Of a DNA stretch of 64,000 nucleotides, positions 12,725 through 25,544 are shown one piece after another. A program made the translations under genes and the position numbers. The first letter of the stretch is position 1, and every line of letters starts with the position of its first letter. Source of the stretch: Prionace glauca (taxonomy: Eukaryota; Chordata; Chondrichthyes; Carcharhiniformes; Carcharhinidae); the NCBI GenBank assembly GCA_037974335.1, contig CM075733.1:40203959-40267958 (forward strand), given 5' to 3'. A model generated the notes under the pieces. The model was not told the DNA's origin, searched no databases, and saw only the letters and a list, made by a program, of their open reading frames with translations.

Positions 12725-13035
12725 AGGGCTGTACATTGGCATAATAGTTAGCACTGCTTTCTCACAGTGCCAGAGACCTGGGTTCGATTCCCAGTTTGGA
12801 ATACTGTCAGTGTGGAGTTTCCACATTCACCCCATATCTGTGTGGGTTTCTTCTGGGTGCTCTGGTTTCCTCCCACAGTCCAAAAGATGTGCTGGTTCGG
12901 TGCATTAGCTATGCTAAATTCTCCCTCGGTGTACCCAAACAGGCACTGGAGTGTGGTGACAAGGGAATTTTCACAGTAACTTCATTGCAGTGTTAATGTA
13001 AGCCTACTTGTGACTAATAAATAGACTTTAACTTT
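12725..13035 (+). repeat. HE1-like SINE, B-type tail, nearly full length
   Basis: Head with pol III box A (ttggcataatagttagcac) and box B (gggttcgattccc), common body, then 'cagtaacttcattgcagtg' and 'tgtgactaataaata'. Confidence 0.93.
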
Positions 13036-14174
13036 GGAGAGGTGTTTAAACATTGCATTGCTCTAAATGTATGTGCTGAATACTTAACATGTTGATGTGA
13101 ATTTCTTTCGCTTTTCTAATGGAGTTTACAACTGATTCAAAAGAAACAGGCTTCTACTTCCATTCAAAGAGAAGACATAATCATTCCTCACAAATGTGCT
13201 CTTTTTGAAGGACAGCATTACACAGTATAATTTGTAGGCTTGAGAATGTTGGGATGCACCCAGGTAAATGAGGCTGGCTGTTCATCCATTTATTTTAGTG
13301 CAAGTTTAATAGGGTTGTATTTCAAATGTACTTGCCATGGGATATAAAACATCATTGAATACCAAGACTAATATTTTTTTATTAGCCGCTTCAGGATTTA
13401 TGTTATTAATAAATATGGTTCAACAATATGTTTTGGCAGGACCTTGAGATTCAGTGTATGATAATGAAATGACACACTGAAGTTAATTCTAACTCCCAAG
13501 AGCTGATGGTTTTGGGTCACGTGAGAAGTTAAAGCTTCTAAGTTTTCCAACCTGACCTCAACACCACTTAATCCTACGCACTTCCAGTTTTAAACATGGC
13601 AGGATAAGGATGGGGGTGAGGCGGATGAGAGATAGGCAACAATAAGCTTTCAGAAAGGTATAGGATGCGATCTTACTAGTCATTCATGCCATGCTCCAGC
13701 TGCAGCATGGTTGGAAGATTTGGCACCCAGCCAAATCTCCGTTCATTGTGGTGGGATGGGAGAATCCCACCGGCATGAACGGTGGTAACATTCTAGCCCT
13801 CGTGTTTAAAGTGGCTGCAATTTAAATCTGTTATGATTTATCCATTTTGTTTGGGTTTCCTGGCCTCAGGGTGGGGAGAGGGCAAGGTAGGTAAAGCAAG
13901 CTTCAACAGCCAGACCCAAAAAGTAAGAGCCTTTACAGCACAGCTTGTGGATCAGGAGGAGATTTTCCCTCAGCCCAACAAACTTACCTGCTAACATCTC
14001 CATAACTACCAGCTTCTTCTGATCTTCCAACAATCCCCCACCACTCAAAACTTTTTCTCATCCCTGCAATATCCCCACCTTGATAATGATTCAACAATTC
14101 CCTTCAACAATTAAACTATCTGTCCTCCGGTGTGATCTCAACTCTCTTTCCCACCACATGAAATAGAATAGAGT
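13036..14174. other. Non-coding, no gene recognised
   Basis: About 13715-13803 is the short 'ccaaatctccgttca' repeat also seen near 2690. The rest is featureless. Confidence 0.45.
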
Positions 14175-14490
14175 AGAATCATAGAATCCCTACAGTGCAC
14201 AAGGAGGCCATTCTTGGTCCATCAAGTCCACACCAACCACAATCTCACCCAGGCCCTATCCCCATAATCCCATGCATTTACCCTAGCTAGTCCCCCTGAC
14301 ACTAAGGGCCAATGTAGCATGGCCAATCCACCTAACCTGCACATCTCTGGACTGTGGAAGGGAACCGGAGCACCCGGAGGAAACCCAAGCAGACACTGAG
14401 AGAATGTGCAGACTCTGCACAGACAGTGACCCGAGCCAGGAATTGACACCGGGTGCCTGTGAACTAGCATGCTAACCACTGTACCGCCCC
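14175..14490 (-). repeat. HE1-like SINE, A-type tail, full length, reverse
   Basis: Plus strand starts with the inverted tail (atagaatccctacagtgca) and ends with the inverted head (tgctaaccactgtaccgccc). Confidence 0.93.
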
Positions 14491-14676
14491 TGCATGATGT
14501 GGGGGGGGGAGGGTTAAAGAAGGTGATTAACTGGCCTCCCCCTCTCCCTTCCTTCCTTCCTTTGCAATCAGACAGACGCAACCTCCAGTCACATCCATCT
14601 CTCTGGATTCACTCAGCTGGGCATTCCTCAGGCAAAATGGGATTGATTTATTATTCACAAGCACTGAGAGGGAGGA

Positions 14677-14679
<3 letters not shown>

Positions 14680-14718
<39 letters not shown>

Positions 14719-14720
14719 AG
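14680..14720. repeat. (AC)n microsatellite
   Basis: A near-perfect run of about 17 ac units followed by 'aaacacacag'. Open frames across it are artefacts. Confidence 0.97.
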
Positions 14721-14828
14721 CAGTTTAATTGGGGGGATCCACCCAATCTCTCCCCACTTGTGTGATATGGGGAGGGGCGGGGGGGGGAGGGGCTGCAGTT
14801 AAGAAAGCTAGGTAGACTGCCTGAAAGA

Positions 14829-14915
14829 AACATGTGGAGATGCCGGCATTGGATGAGGTGGAGACACAGTAAGAAGTCTCACAACACCAGCCCAAAATCC
14901 AACAGGTCCACCTGG
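14829..14915 (-). mobile_element. Penelope-like element terminus fragment
   Basis: Carries 'tgtggagatgccggcattgg' and 'agtaagaagtctcacaacac', the outer end of the element at 4443 and 22141. Confidence 0.65.
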
Positions 14916-16489
14916 AATCATGTGAGACTGATAGATTCAGCTGCCTATTTTTGTGCTGCAACATTGGCTGTGATTTTCCAGTCTTGTCTGATACAGTGCT
15001 GCCAATTCGTGAGGAGTCTAACACTACTTCTCTCCCCTTGCTGCAGTGAGATTAGTCAAGGACAAGAGATTTCATAGAAACTATTACAAATAGCAGAGGT
15101 TTTATTCTGCAACAATGGTGAAGGGCATACCAAAATCCTGCCAATACGTATGACTTCTACTAAAACATTGCATTGTGTTTAAAACTCAGAGCTCCAAAAA
15201 CTAAAAATAAATGACATATAGATCTGTGAAATAATTCATGTTTAACTGATTGAAAAAAAGGTTGCATGAGGGGAGATTTTTTGGGGCATTAGACATGTCT
15301 GAATCTGTTTAAATGTTACACGAACTTCTTCAAAAATCTTCATTGAATTTTGAGCAGGGAAAGTATTTGGACATTTATTGCTGGTGTTAGAAATTGATGT
15401 CAATGATAACAGATTCTGTTCATAGTGCAGAAAGAGGTCTTTTGGACCACTGGGTCAAATATTAATCTGTAGGCAGTTTCACGATACTGGGTTTTGTGTC
15501 TCTGAGCTGTGCAGTGGGTGTGACATGCACCTGTATGACATGACTCAACTGTAATTAAAGGAACAATGCACAAAAGGAAATTGGATGCATTCAGGATGGA
15601 TGTGGATATAGAGCAAAGGGCAGCAACCAGATTCAGACGCATCAGTACAATTAATGCTTTTTTATGTCAGGAGCAAAGCCTGACAAAGCCTGAGCAAAGC
15701 CAGCAATGCCTTTGTCACCAAGGTGCGCTTGGAGGTAACGTGAGAAAGTGAGCACCATGAATTGTGTGCTTGAGTAATGTAGGAAGTGGTTTATTAACCT
15801 AACCATGTCAGGCAAAGTGAGTACATCTATTGAATCAACGGCAGCCTGCAGCTGAAGCCTTCATCCAGTTTTACTTTCTTGTTATCACATCACTCCTCGC
15901 ATTCCCTCACCTTTCACATTGTACCCAGTCTTCACTTGGTACACAGTTTATCACCTCTCCATTTGTTCAATTGCTGCACAGCTCAATCATAAAGCAAAAT
16001 GATCCATTTGACTCATAGTTAAGGAGGAGTAAAATGCAAAGCAGGGGCTGAGTACTGGCCTCACGGACTCCAAAACCCAAAGGATGACAGCAAAGGGCAG
16101 TTCAAAAGTCAGAACAGGGATTTGAGCTGCCTGCTATTATCTCTGACAAAATTGCACTTTTTTGCGCCAAGAAGAATAGTTAGGAACCATAATTTAAGAA
16201 ATTACAATTTACCAAAATGTTTGACAAAGATTTACATTGTTAAGCTTCCTTTTGTAGAATGCCAAATAAAATAGATTGATTCATGTTATTTCTACAAATT
16301 GCTCATTATTGCATCCTGAGTGCTAACTGGCCCTTTCACATTTTCATGTTAAATGTTCTCATCTGGAAAGACTCCCTGAGTGGATGTTCAGTGGATGAAG
16401 GATTGTTTAGTGCAAAGTGGGGGGCAGGTTCTAGTTGTGGGAGCAGACGACAGAATTTAATTTCTTTACTTTCAATCTAATATTAGTGA
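14916..16489. other. Non-coding, no gene recognised
   Basis: No domain-bearing frame and no named repeat that I could support. Confidence 0.4.
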
Positions 16490-17000
16490 ATCTCGTTTAC
16501 ACCTTGTCCAGTGTCTCTATATTCTTTGTGTACAACGGAAACTGGATCTACTCACAGTACACCGTGTGGTCTAACCAAGTTTCTATACAAGTTCAATACA
16601 ACTTCGCCGCTTTTCTATATTAATCCCTCTGAGATGAAACCTAGATCTTTATCTGTTTTTTAAATATGTCCTTACTAACTTCTACTTTTAGTGACTTGCG
16701 TGTCTGTTTCCCCTGGTCTTTCAATTAGATGCTTACTTTCTGAAACACATAGGCCTTTGGCAAAAAAATATATTAGCTCACACCCATCTATACTAAAGTT
16801 CATTTGGCTACCGCAGGCCCATTCTACAAGCTTATTAACATTGCAATTAGTTCCTGTTTAAAGTATACCCCCTGCCCCAATTTGGTGTCATCAATGTTGT
16901 GCCAAGTCGCTAACACAAGACCCGTATCAAGGCCTACATATTACCATGACAGTAGTGCCCCCAACACATGCCTGCCATTTCAGATTAATGTTGAGGGGTG
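16490..17000 (-). mobile_element. Old CR1-like LINE fragment
   Basis: Words such as 'gtggtctaaccaagtttcta', 'cccattctacaagcttatta' and 'aatttggtgtcatcaatg' are the degraded antisense of the RT/thumb region that is clear at 39895-41450. Many changes, hence old. Confidence 0.65.
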
Positions 17001-17314
17001 AGGATTGTGTTAACTCTGAGTGGATTTCAGACAGTTTGGTGGGCAGAGGAATTATGAGAAGGAGTTGCAAGATAATCATCAAACTCATCCCAACGTCTAA
17101 TATTTGAGGCCAGGATTATTTTAACCATTTTTCATCCTACTGACCTGCTGCTTAACTGACAGGAGTAGAAAGAAGTAACAGGTTGGTGTAGACTTGTTAA
17201 TAAACATATAGCTTGGAAGATAGATGCCTGGAAGCAAATTAAGTAAAGGGTTCAATAGGATCTTGCAATAAGGCAGTGGATGGGAACCTGAGGCCACAAC
17301 AACACCAAATTTCA

Positions 17315-17690
17315 TTTATATAGCAGCTTTAACACAATAATACATCCATGCTGCTTCACATGCATTATCAAACACAAATCCAACACCAAAGTACAAGTAG
17401 AGCTTTCCAAGCAGATAGCCAGAAAGATATGTCAAAGAAATATGTTTTAAGGAGTGCCTTAGAATGAGGGGTAGGAAGGTGAAGAAATTTATAGAGTAAA
17501 TTAAAGAGCTCAGGGCCTAGGCAGTTGGAGGCTCAGCCACTGATGATAGAGTGATTAAATTCAGGAAAGTTCAGGACTCAAAATTAGTGATTTCCGAGGA
17601 TTGTGTGGCTGTGAAGTTAGAGTTAGGAAGGATAAAGGGTTTTGAAAACAAGAGTGAGAACGTTAAAGTCAAGGCATATGTTTCAAAAAA
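17315..17690 (-). mobile_element. L2-like LINE fragment
   Basis: Plus strand 'cagctttaacacaataa', 'gcattatcaaacac', 'agggcctaggcagttgg' and 'ggttttgaaaacaagagtgag' are the inverse of the end of an L2-like element whose RT part is seen at 20258-20640. Confidence 0.65.
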
Positions 17691-18784
17691 TTAGAAAGGG
17701 AAATTAAAGCTGGAGTACCTCTGTTCCTCCTGATCCCACAAAAAGTTCAACACATTGGACAGGATTTTCCAGCCCTTGCCCCCGGCAGAATCTCCCAGTC
17801 CCGCTGGAGATTTTCCAGCGACAGGAGGGGGTGAACCATACAAAATGCTGTAGACATTGGTGGGACTGGAATAACCTGCCAGTGGCTAATGGCAAGCTGC
17901 CTCCGCTTCCAGAGAACTGCTGCGAGGGGTCTGGAAAATCCCATACTTTGGGATTTGCTTCTTCAACTTTTATGGGTGAGAGTGCTACGGGAAATTTCCT
18001 GCTCAGAAGTTCAGTGGAGTCCTATTAACGCAGTAGCAATGAATAGCTCGATTTAGGCAAGTGTCTCATCCACTGCCAGAACAATAGCTTTAATTTCCCT
18101 GCACATAACTCACCACCTCCTCTTTAACCAGCTCAAATTAAAATTCCACCAGTACATATTGCCATTAGTGTTGACAGGATGGCTACTGGGGTTTTGAACA
18201 TGTTATAATAGGTTCCAATCTGTACCAAAAGCACTTTCACTACTGAACTGTTAAAGCATGATGCCAATGGTTGGATGGTGCAAGTTTCTCTCGGAAGCAA
18301 AATCACTGCCAGGGGGTGTGTTAATGCTATTAGCTTTTTAAAGGATAACTACCATGTGCTTTCATGTTATATGATAGGCTATGTTACATGTCAGTCCAGC
18401 AAGTATACTTACCTATTTTGCTGTAACTTCTGAGGAGTTAAATGCTACTTTTTGGCACGTTGCATAGAAATCCCAAAGGATTAGACAGGGATTTGACTGC
18501 TTAAAAATTCTGAAAAACAGCTGGCCCAATGGGTAAGAATATTGCAGATGTACTGTTGTTACATAGGCCATTTATCCTTGTTTGCACTAAGAAAGCTAAT
18601 ATAAAATAGAACAATCATTGTAATTGCTCTCAATAGCTCTGAATAGGAGAGCAAAGTCAGCCAGCGTTCCACTAATTGATGTCCATTAATGGCTATTGGA
18701 AAGTGTGCAGATACCTGGTGTAGACTACAACCATAACAGCAAGTATTTAGAATGACAACAACTACAAAGAATAAGAATTAAGAA
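17691..18784. other. Non-coding, no gene recognised
   Basis: Includes a short 'ggattttccagccc' type repeat near 17760-17945. No coding signal. Confidence 0.4.
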
Positions 18785-19515
18785 AATTATAGCACAGGAA
18801 CATGCCCTTTGGTCCTTCAAGCCTGCACTGACCATGCTGCCCAACTGAACTAAAACCCCCAACCTTTCCGGGGACCATATTCCTCTATTCCCATCCTAAT
18901 CATGTATTTGTCCAGATGCCCCTTAAAACTCACCAACATATCTGCTTTCACTACCTCCCCTGGCAGCGAGTTCCAAGCACCCACTATCCCCTGTGTAAAA
19001 GAAGCTTGCCTTATACATCTCCTTTAAATCTTGCTCCTTGCACCTTAAACCTACGCCCTCTAGTAATTAACTCTTCCACCCTGAGAAAAAGCTTCTGACT
19101 ATTCACTGTCCATGCCCCTCATAACCTTATAGGGTTCTATCAGGTCGCCCGTTAACCTCCGTCATTCCAGTAAGAATGAACCAAATTTCTCCGATCTCTC
19201 CTCATAGCTAATGCCCTCCATATTAGAGAACATCCTGGTAAATCTTTTCTGTATGTTCTCTAAAGACTCCATGGCTTTCTGGTAGTGTGGCCACGAGAAT
19301 TGAACACTATACTCCAAGTGCGGCCTAACTAAGGTTCTATAAAGCTGCAACATGACTTGCCAATTTTTAAACTCAATGCCCTGGTCAATGAAAGCAATAT
19401 GCCTGCTTGACTACCTTCTCCACCTGCACTGCCTGTGTACCTTTAAAACCAGATCCCTCTGCCGATCAGTACTCTTAAGAGTCCTGCTACTTACTGTTTG
19501 GTAAATGATAACAAT
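18785..19515 (-). mobile_element. CR1-like LINE 3' part, old
   Basis: Minus strand reads LQLYRTLVRPHLEYSVQFSWPHY and RFTRMFSNMEG, the same block as residues beyond the RT core of the intact LINE at 46992. It ends with 'tatagcacaggaacatgccc' inverted. Other parts are out of frame. Confidence 0.8.
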
Positions 19516-19544
19516 ATATAACTACCTGTATTATATAGCACCAC

Positions 19545-19856
19545 AGGGGAGGTGTTGGCATAGTGGTATTGTCACTGGACCAGAAACCCAAGGGAGTGCT
19601 CTGGGCACCTGGATTCAAATACCACTCAATGGTGACCGTGAAACCACTGTCAATTGTTATAAAACCAACCGGTTTACTAATGGCCTCCAGGGAAGGAAAT
19701 CTGCCACCATAATTTGGTTTGGCCTACAGGTGACTGCAGACCCACAGAGATACGGTTGACTCTTAAAATGGCCTGGAACATTCAAGGGCAATTAGGAAAG
19801 GGCAATAAATGCTGGCCTAGCCATCAATGCCCAAATCCCATGAAAGAATTTTAAAA
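19545..19856 (+). repeat. SINE family 2, nearly full length
   Basis: Head 'tggcatagtggtattgtcac', body 'ctccagggaaggaaatctgcc', tail 'gggcaataaatgctggccta' and 'atcccatgaaagaattt'. The tail equals the 3' end of the LINE at 41841-43280. Confidence 0.93.
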
Positions 19857-19889
19857 ATGTAATAAAATGTCCCAGTAAGCTTCACAAAA

Positions 19890-20640
19890 CATTATTAAAC
19901 AAAACCACATGTGGTTAGATGACCAAAGGATCATTAAGAAGGAAGGACCACTGAAGACTTGGCCATCAATGATGAGTGATTAAAATCAGGAATGGACAAG
20001 AGGTTAAAATGAGAGGAATGTAGATATTTTGGAAGGTTGTGAGGACATCACAAAGATAGGGACAGGCTAGGTCATGGGGGGGATTTGAAAATTAGTCCAA
20101 AGATGTGCAAGTTAGGTTGATTGGCTATGCTAAATTGACTCTAGCATCAGGGGGATTAGCAGTGTGAATACCTGGGGATAGAGGCAGGGTAGGATTATGG
20201 TCGGTGCAGAGTTGATGGGCTAAATGGCCTCCTCCTGCACTGTAGGGATTCTATAAAGATGCTGCTTGACCAATGTAATCTACGCGAATGATAAGAGAAC
20301 AGACTTGATGCAAGTTAAGATGTGGACAGTTGCAATTCTCAGGTTTACAGGGGAGACCAGCCAGGTGTTCAGTGGAAATAATCAAGTTTATTTGTAAAGA
20401 AGGTATGAATGTAGGTTTCAGCAGTAGATGAACTGAGGCAGGAGCAAAGATGAGTGGTGTTATGGAGATAGAAGTAGCCAGTCTCGGTGATAGCATGAAT
20501 ATAAGGCCAGAACCTTATTTCAGGATCAAATGTGACACCAAGGTTTCAAACAGATTGGTTTAATTCCAGATTATTGCCAGAGAGAGGGATGACATTGGTA
20601 GCTAGGGAACAGGACTTATTGGCAACTGAAAGCAATGTTT
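19890..20640 (-). mobile_element. L2-like LINE fragment, interrupted by a SINE
   Basis: Antisense of an L2-like RT (deduced SIT..., then PSLQINLIIS and LAGLPCK...). The block runs 19890-20093 and 20258-20640. The SINE at 20094-20256 lies in the middle and no other sequence is missing at the joint as far as I can tell. Confidence 0.65.
20094..20256 (+). repeat. HE1-like SINE 3' half, A-type tail
   Basis: From 'ccaaagatgtgcaagttagg' to 'cactgtagggattctat'. Inserted in an L2-like LINE fragment. Confidence 0.9.
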
Positions 20641-22068
20641 TTGCAGTGTTCAATGCGATTAAATTTGTTCTCATCTAGTACTGGATGTTGGATATGCAAT
20701 TTGATAGTTCAACCTTTGGGCAGAAAATTCATTAATAACATTAATGCAGTGGGCAAAACTTGGCGGGCCCACATTGGTGGGTTTGCAGGCAGTGAAGTGG
20801 AGTGGGAGGGGAGGCAATCTGAAAAAAAAACATCACCTGGTGGCCTTCCCACTAGCCTCCTGCTTGCTCCCAACCTGTTTGTAATTTTATTGGGAAGGGG
20901 TGAGGCCTAGGGTGGCCACTCAACCTCTGTCCAATTGAAGCCTTTAAGCTGCCAGTCAATCATGGAGAGAGACAGTTACTTAATGGCTTCTTCCTGTCCA
21001 GCAGTATTGTGCTTGGGCCTCACGTGGGAACAGAGGCCTTTTATCACAGGCTCCTGTTCCTGATTGGGATACGCCTTCCCCCCCACAATGAAGACTTTCC
21101 TCTCCTTCCCTGGCCTCAGTCCCCCTTCCCCTCACTTGGCCTCTCCATCATTAACCTCCCCCCTTCCCCCGACATCCCCTCAAAACCCCATTGCAACACT
21201 CCACAGCATTTAAATTGAAGCTGGCTCCAGCATTTAGACTGATGGAACTGGGTGTAGTTCCAACATTGGCCATTGCTTCTGTTGGCACTGCTGGGATTAC
21301 AGCCAATTAACACTCCCTGGAATGTTAAGTTAGTAAGGAACAGCCAGCATTGGTGGAAGTGTGTTTCCCACCAACTCTATGGATGAATTTCTGTCCAATG
21401 GAGGATTCTAGATTGATGGGACTGAGGGGGAACTGGGTGACATTAGCATACATACGATAACAAATATGTGATAACTAGCATTCCTTTTTTGGACTAATGA
21501 AGCAAAATGTCCCAAGTTGTTTCACAGAAACAAAAAGCCTAGCCAGGATATTACTCCCTCTATATCCCTGCCATTTAAATGGCTGTTTGCTTTGACCAGG
21601 TGGGTGGGGGCTGCAGAATTCTGGCCCGTGTCAGAAGGAAATATAAAATGTTGTCCTAAATGCTCAGTCAAAGAGGTGGGTTATGGGGTGAGTCTCAAAT
21701 GAGATAGGAATTGATGCTTGAAAGCAATCCTTTCTTACTCTGGCCAATCTTACAAAATGGTGACCACCAGGCAGTAAAAGATGCAGTGGTAGTTTAAAGA
21801 AAGCTGAGGTATGAATATCAGAGTCAGAAACTAAACACTTGCGAGACAAATGTGCTCAGCAGCAAGTGTTTGCTTTTTACCTACCAGTTGTATAAGCAAC
21901 TAAGAAGGACAGATGAAAAATGAATGTCTGAAACTCAATGTGACTTGCCCCTAAGGCAACTCAGTTGAAAATGTTGTCCTGGCAATACCTCAGGACCGCT
22001 GCTTAAAATCCCAAGTGGTCAGATGGCACTTTCACAGTGGATAAGAGAACCTGGGCAATTTGAGAACA
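20641..22068. other. Non-coding, no gene recognised
   Basis: GC-richer around 20745-21300. No coding signal or named repeat that I could support. Confidence 0.4.
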
Positions 22069-22128
22069 TAGAATCCCTGCTGTGCAGAAGAGGCCATTTA
22101 GTCCATTCAGCCTGCACTGACTCTCTGA

Positions 22129-22140
22129 CAAGAGCATCTT
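22129..22140. repeat. Target site duplication, left copy
   Basis: caagagcatctt, repeated exactly at 22535-22546 on the other side of the element. Confidence 0.9.
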
Positions 22141-22534
22141 GGTAAAAAGTCTGACAACACCAGGTTTTAGTCCAACCTATTTATTTGATAATATTCTCAC
22201 AAGCTTTCGAGGGGACTGCCTCTTCGTCAGGTGAATGGAGAGTTCTGGCCTCAGACAGAGCATATAAAGCACAGACAGTTTAGAGATTGCTGATTAGAAT
22301 GCGAATCCTTACACCTAACCTGCTGTTCAAGTCTTAAAGTGGCTGATAATGTGAGTGGAAGGAGCACTGATCACAGTTTAAAGAGATGTGTATTGTCTCC
22401 AGATAACCCCCGTGACTTGCCTGGGTTTGCAAAACCTCACTTACTGTACTATCAAATAAATCGGTTGGACTAAAACCTGGTGTTGTCAGACTTTTTACTG
22501 TGTTTACGCCAGTCCAACGCCGGCATACCCACAT
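22141..22534 (-). mobile_element. Short Penelope-like element with inverted ends
   Basis: Left end 22142-22192 is the inverse of 22447-22498 with very few mismatches (gtaaaaagtctgacaacacc, then aggttttagtccaacc). The middle matches the 3' part of the 4443-5020 element (agagatgtgtattgtctcc). The right end runs on to 'gccagtccaacgccggcat'. Flanked by a 12-base target duplication. It has no coding capacity, so it is non-autonomous. Confidence 0.85.
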
Positions 22535-22562
22535 CAAGAGCATCTTAGCCAGGTTTTTGGCA

Positions 22563-23240
22563 GGCAATTCGAGTTAGCACTACCCCCAGAGAACTTTTCA
22601 TGCAAACAATTATTTTCTATGTTCTTTTGGGCGCTGTAAGGGTTAAAATTGGTCAACAATAATCGTACAGAACAGGTTTATTAGTTTCAAATTACATTTG
22701 AATTTCACGATTCCAATGGAAAGTTGCTTGTGGTGTGAAATTAGCTGTTAAATTGATAGCTGGTCATTTCTAACGGTGGTGACCTATTCGGAATCTAGTG
22801 ATCATTCCGATAGCTTATCTCTGCCTCTAAAGCTTGGATGTTTCCGTCTTTAACCTTCTCTCTCAGTCTATTTTGGTATGATTTGTGAAGTAAATATAGC
22901 ATCCATTTGTCTTCAGACCTTCCAGACCTATTTCATAGCCTGGGGTTTTCTGTTACTCTCACCAAACCTCACAGCTATCACAGCAACAGAGGAGAGCTTT
23001 CTGGCTGCATATATTTTCCTAAATTAGGTCAGCTTCTTGACAAGGTCAGACATTTCCAATTAATGGCATATTTCTTTTCTTTTTTAAACACCTTTTTGTG
23101 ACTATGGTTTGAAAATCAAGAATACTGTTGAGACAATGCCAGTGGTATTTTCATAATTTGTTAATAGTAAAATACCCACATATTTTTGGCTTGTTTCATT
23201 AATTGCAGACATGCATATTCCCTGCTTGTCTACAGACAAC
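22563..23240. other. Non-coding, no gene recognised
   Basis: Repeat-poor stretch. I see no exon that can be supported. Confidence 0.4.
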
Positions 23241-23586
23241 GGACGGCACGGTAGCACAGTGGTTAGCACTGCTGCTTCACAGCTGTAGGGACCTGGGTTT
23301 GATTCCTGGCTTCGGTCACTGTCTGTGCGGAGTTTGCACATTCTCCTTGTGTCTGCGTGGGTTTCCTCCAAGTGCTCCGGTTTCCTCCCACAGTCCAAAG
23401 ATGTGCGGCTAAGTTTAATTGGCCATGCTAAAAAAAAATTGCTCCTTAATGTCCTGAGATGCTTAGGTTAGGGGGATTAGTGGGTAAATGTGTAGAGATA
23501 TGGGGGTAAGGCCTGAATGGAATTGTGGTTGGTGCAGACTCGATGGGCCAAATGGCCTCTTTCTGCACTGTAGGGGTTTCTATGGC
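23241..23586 (+). repeat. HE1-like SINE, A-type tail, full length
   Basis: Head 'ggacggcacggtagcacagt' to tail 'cactgtaggggtttctatg'. Box A and box B are both readable. Confidence 0.94.
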
Positions 23587-24220
23587 TGTGTACAGCTTAC
23601 AATGTCACAGTTTTAAAAACTGTTCACCCTTTGAATCAACAACAAATGAGGTATTAAGGCACATCTTACTTCCGTACCATATACCGATGGCTGAATCTGC
23701 CTCACCAGCTTCCCCCTTATCCTAACCTAACTGCCCACCTCCACCGTTACCATGGGGTGACAGGTTGCTTGGCTGTGTTCATGCCATTTTCTGCTCTTCT
23801 GCTCCACACCTTTCCAGTAGTCCTGCTTCCACCCCACCAGCCTCCACATTTAGTGGATCATCTTCCGCAATTTCTCCACCGAGAAAGCTTCCCCTTTCAA
23901 CGTTCTGAATCTAAACACCGTTCCCTCCATGGCACTGTGATCCTCCAACACTCCCTTCCCCATTCCACAGAACCTTCCTATGCAAACTCAGGAGATGCAA
24001 CATCCCAATCTTAAACCTCCTCCCTTTCCTCCATCCAGATTTCCAAATATTCCCTCCAAACGGCAATTTACTTGCAGTTTTTTCAATTTAGTGTACCGTA
24101 TTTGCTGCATGTGGTGCTGTGTCAGCCTCCTGCGTAGCCCTAATGGAGGTCAACGATAGCTCAAGAAACAGCATCATATTTTTCAATGAGGCACCTTTCA
24201 CCTTCATACGCAACATTACA
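23587..24220. other. Non-coding, C/T-rich
   Basis: Pyrimidine-rich DNA around 23690-24060. No gene recognised. Confidence 0.4.
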
Positions 24221-24530
24221 ATGATAGAATCCCCACAGTGCAGAAGGAGGCCCATCGAGTCTGCGCTGACCACAATCTCATCCTGGCTCTATCCCCATAA
24301 CCTCATGCATTTATCCTAGCTAGTACCCCAGGGGCAACTTACCATGGCCAATGCACCTAACCTGCATGTCTTCCGGACAGTGGGAGGAAACCAGAGCACC
24401 CGGGAGGAAACCCATGCAGACACAGGGATAATGTGCAAATTCCACATAGACAGTAATTTAAGCTGGGAATCAAACCTGGATTCCTGGCACTGTGAGGCAG
24501 TAGTGCTAACTACTGTGCCACCATGCCACT
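24221..24530 (-). repeat. HE1-like SINE, A-type tail, full length, reverse
   Basis: 'atgatagaatccccacagtg' through to 'tactgtgccaccatgcc'. Confidence 0.93.
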
Positions 24531-25216
24531 ATTGAGTATAATCATTCCAGATCATAGCCGCTGCTCCCATTTTAACATTTTTGGAAAGCAGTTACTAGTA
24601 CTGATTTTGCTTCTTAACATTTTTGGCTCCTCTAACCCTATCTTTTTGGTTTCTTTAATTGTCTCGTTACCACCCTCTTTTGCTTTGCATTATCATTCTT
24701 TATGTAATTTATATTGTAAGATCCCATCTCTGACACCATGATGTACGTTGGCTGTGACTGGCAAAAGAACAGCTGTACAGGCATAGATATTCCTGAACAA
24801 TAACTGCTTCAGTTGATGAATACTGCCAGTTATAGATATACCAGACCGTGGGTGGGATTTTATGGGCCTGTTGTGCTGAAGGCAGGGCTGGAAAATCCAG
24901 TGAGCCTTTCAAAACTCCATTGACTTGGGAGGTGGGGAGGGACAGTAAAATTCCACCCAATTGATGTCACTGTCTAAACCATAAGCTTTCTCCTTCTCGA
25001 TTCCTAGTCAGGGCCTCTCTCTTACATAATCATGTGGGTGGTACTGTTTCGCTAGTCCTAAACATTAACCCTTTCAGCCCCAAACATTACAATTTAATAG
25101 TTCCTGCCTAAACCTCATTCCAGATCTTCTCTTTTGTTCTTTCCTTCCTCCCCCAGTTGCTTAAAAAAGTTTCATCTCTAACATTTTCCAGCTCAGACAA
25201 AATGTCTTCAGCCTGA
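24531..25216. other. Non-coding, no gene recognised
   Basis: Contains a short 'tgggattttatgggcc' repeat-like block near 24855-24960. Otherwise featureless. Confidence 0.4.
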
Positions 25217-25528
25217 AATCATAGAATCTTACTGTGCAGAAAGAGGTCATTCAGCCTATCAAGTCTGCACCGACCACAATCCCAACCAGGCCCTATTACC
25301 ATAACCCCATGCATTTACCCTAGCTAGTCCCCCTGACACTAAGGCAATTTAGCTTGGCCAATCCACCTAACCTGCACATCTTTGGACTGTGAGAGGAAAC
25401 AAAAGCACCCAGAGGAAACCTCTGCAAATACAGGAAAAATGTGCAAACTCCATACAGTGACCCAAGCCGGGAATCAAACCCAGGTCCCTGGTGCCGTGAG
25501 ACTGCAATACTAACTACTGTGCCACCCA
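25217..25528 (-). repeat. HE1-like SINE, A-type tail, full length, reverse
   Basis: 'aatcatagaatcttactgtg' through to 'actactgtgccaccc'. Confidence 0.93.
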
Positions 25529-25544
25529 TTCTCAACGTTAAATC

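Larger units (their letters stand above)
22069..22562 (-). repeat. HE1-like SINE tail fragment split by a Penelope-like insertion
   Basis: 'agaatccctgctgtgcagaa' and 'cattcagcctgcactgac' (22069-22128) continue after the insertion at 22547. Confidence 0.65.

Noticed and set aside
12725-12810. tRNA gene from box A and box B sequences
   Set aside because: The same head recurs many times with SINE bodies and tails; no cloverleaf of a functional tRNA was found.
14527-14833. Open frames with VCVCVC or HTHTHT runs
   Set aside because: Translation of the (AC)n microsatellite.
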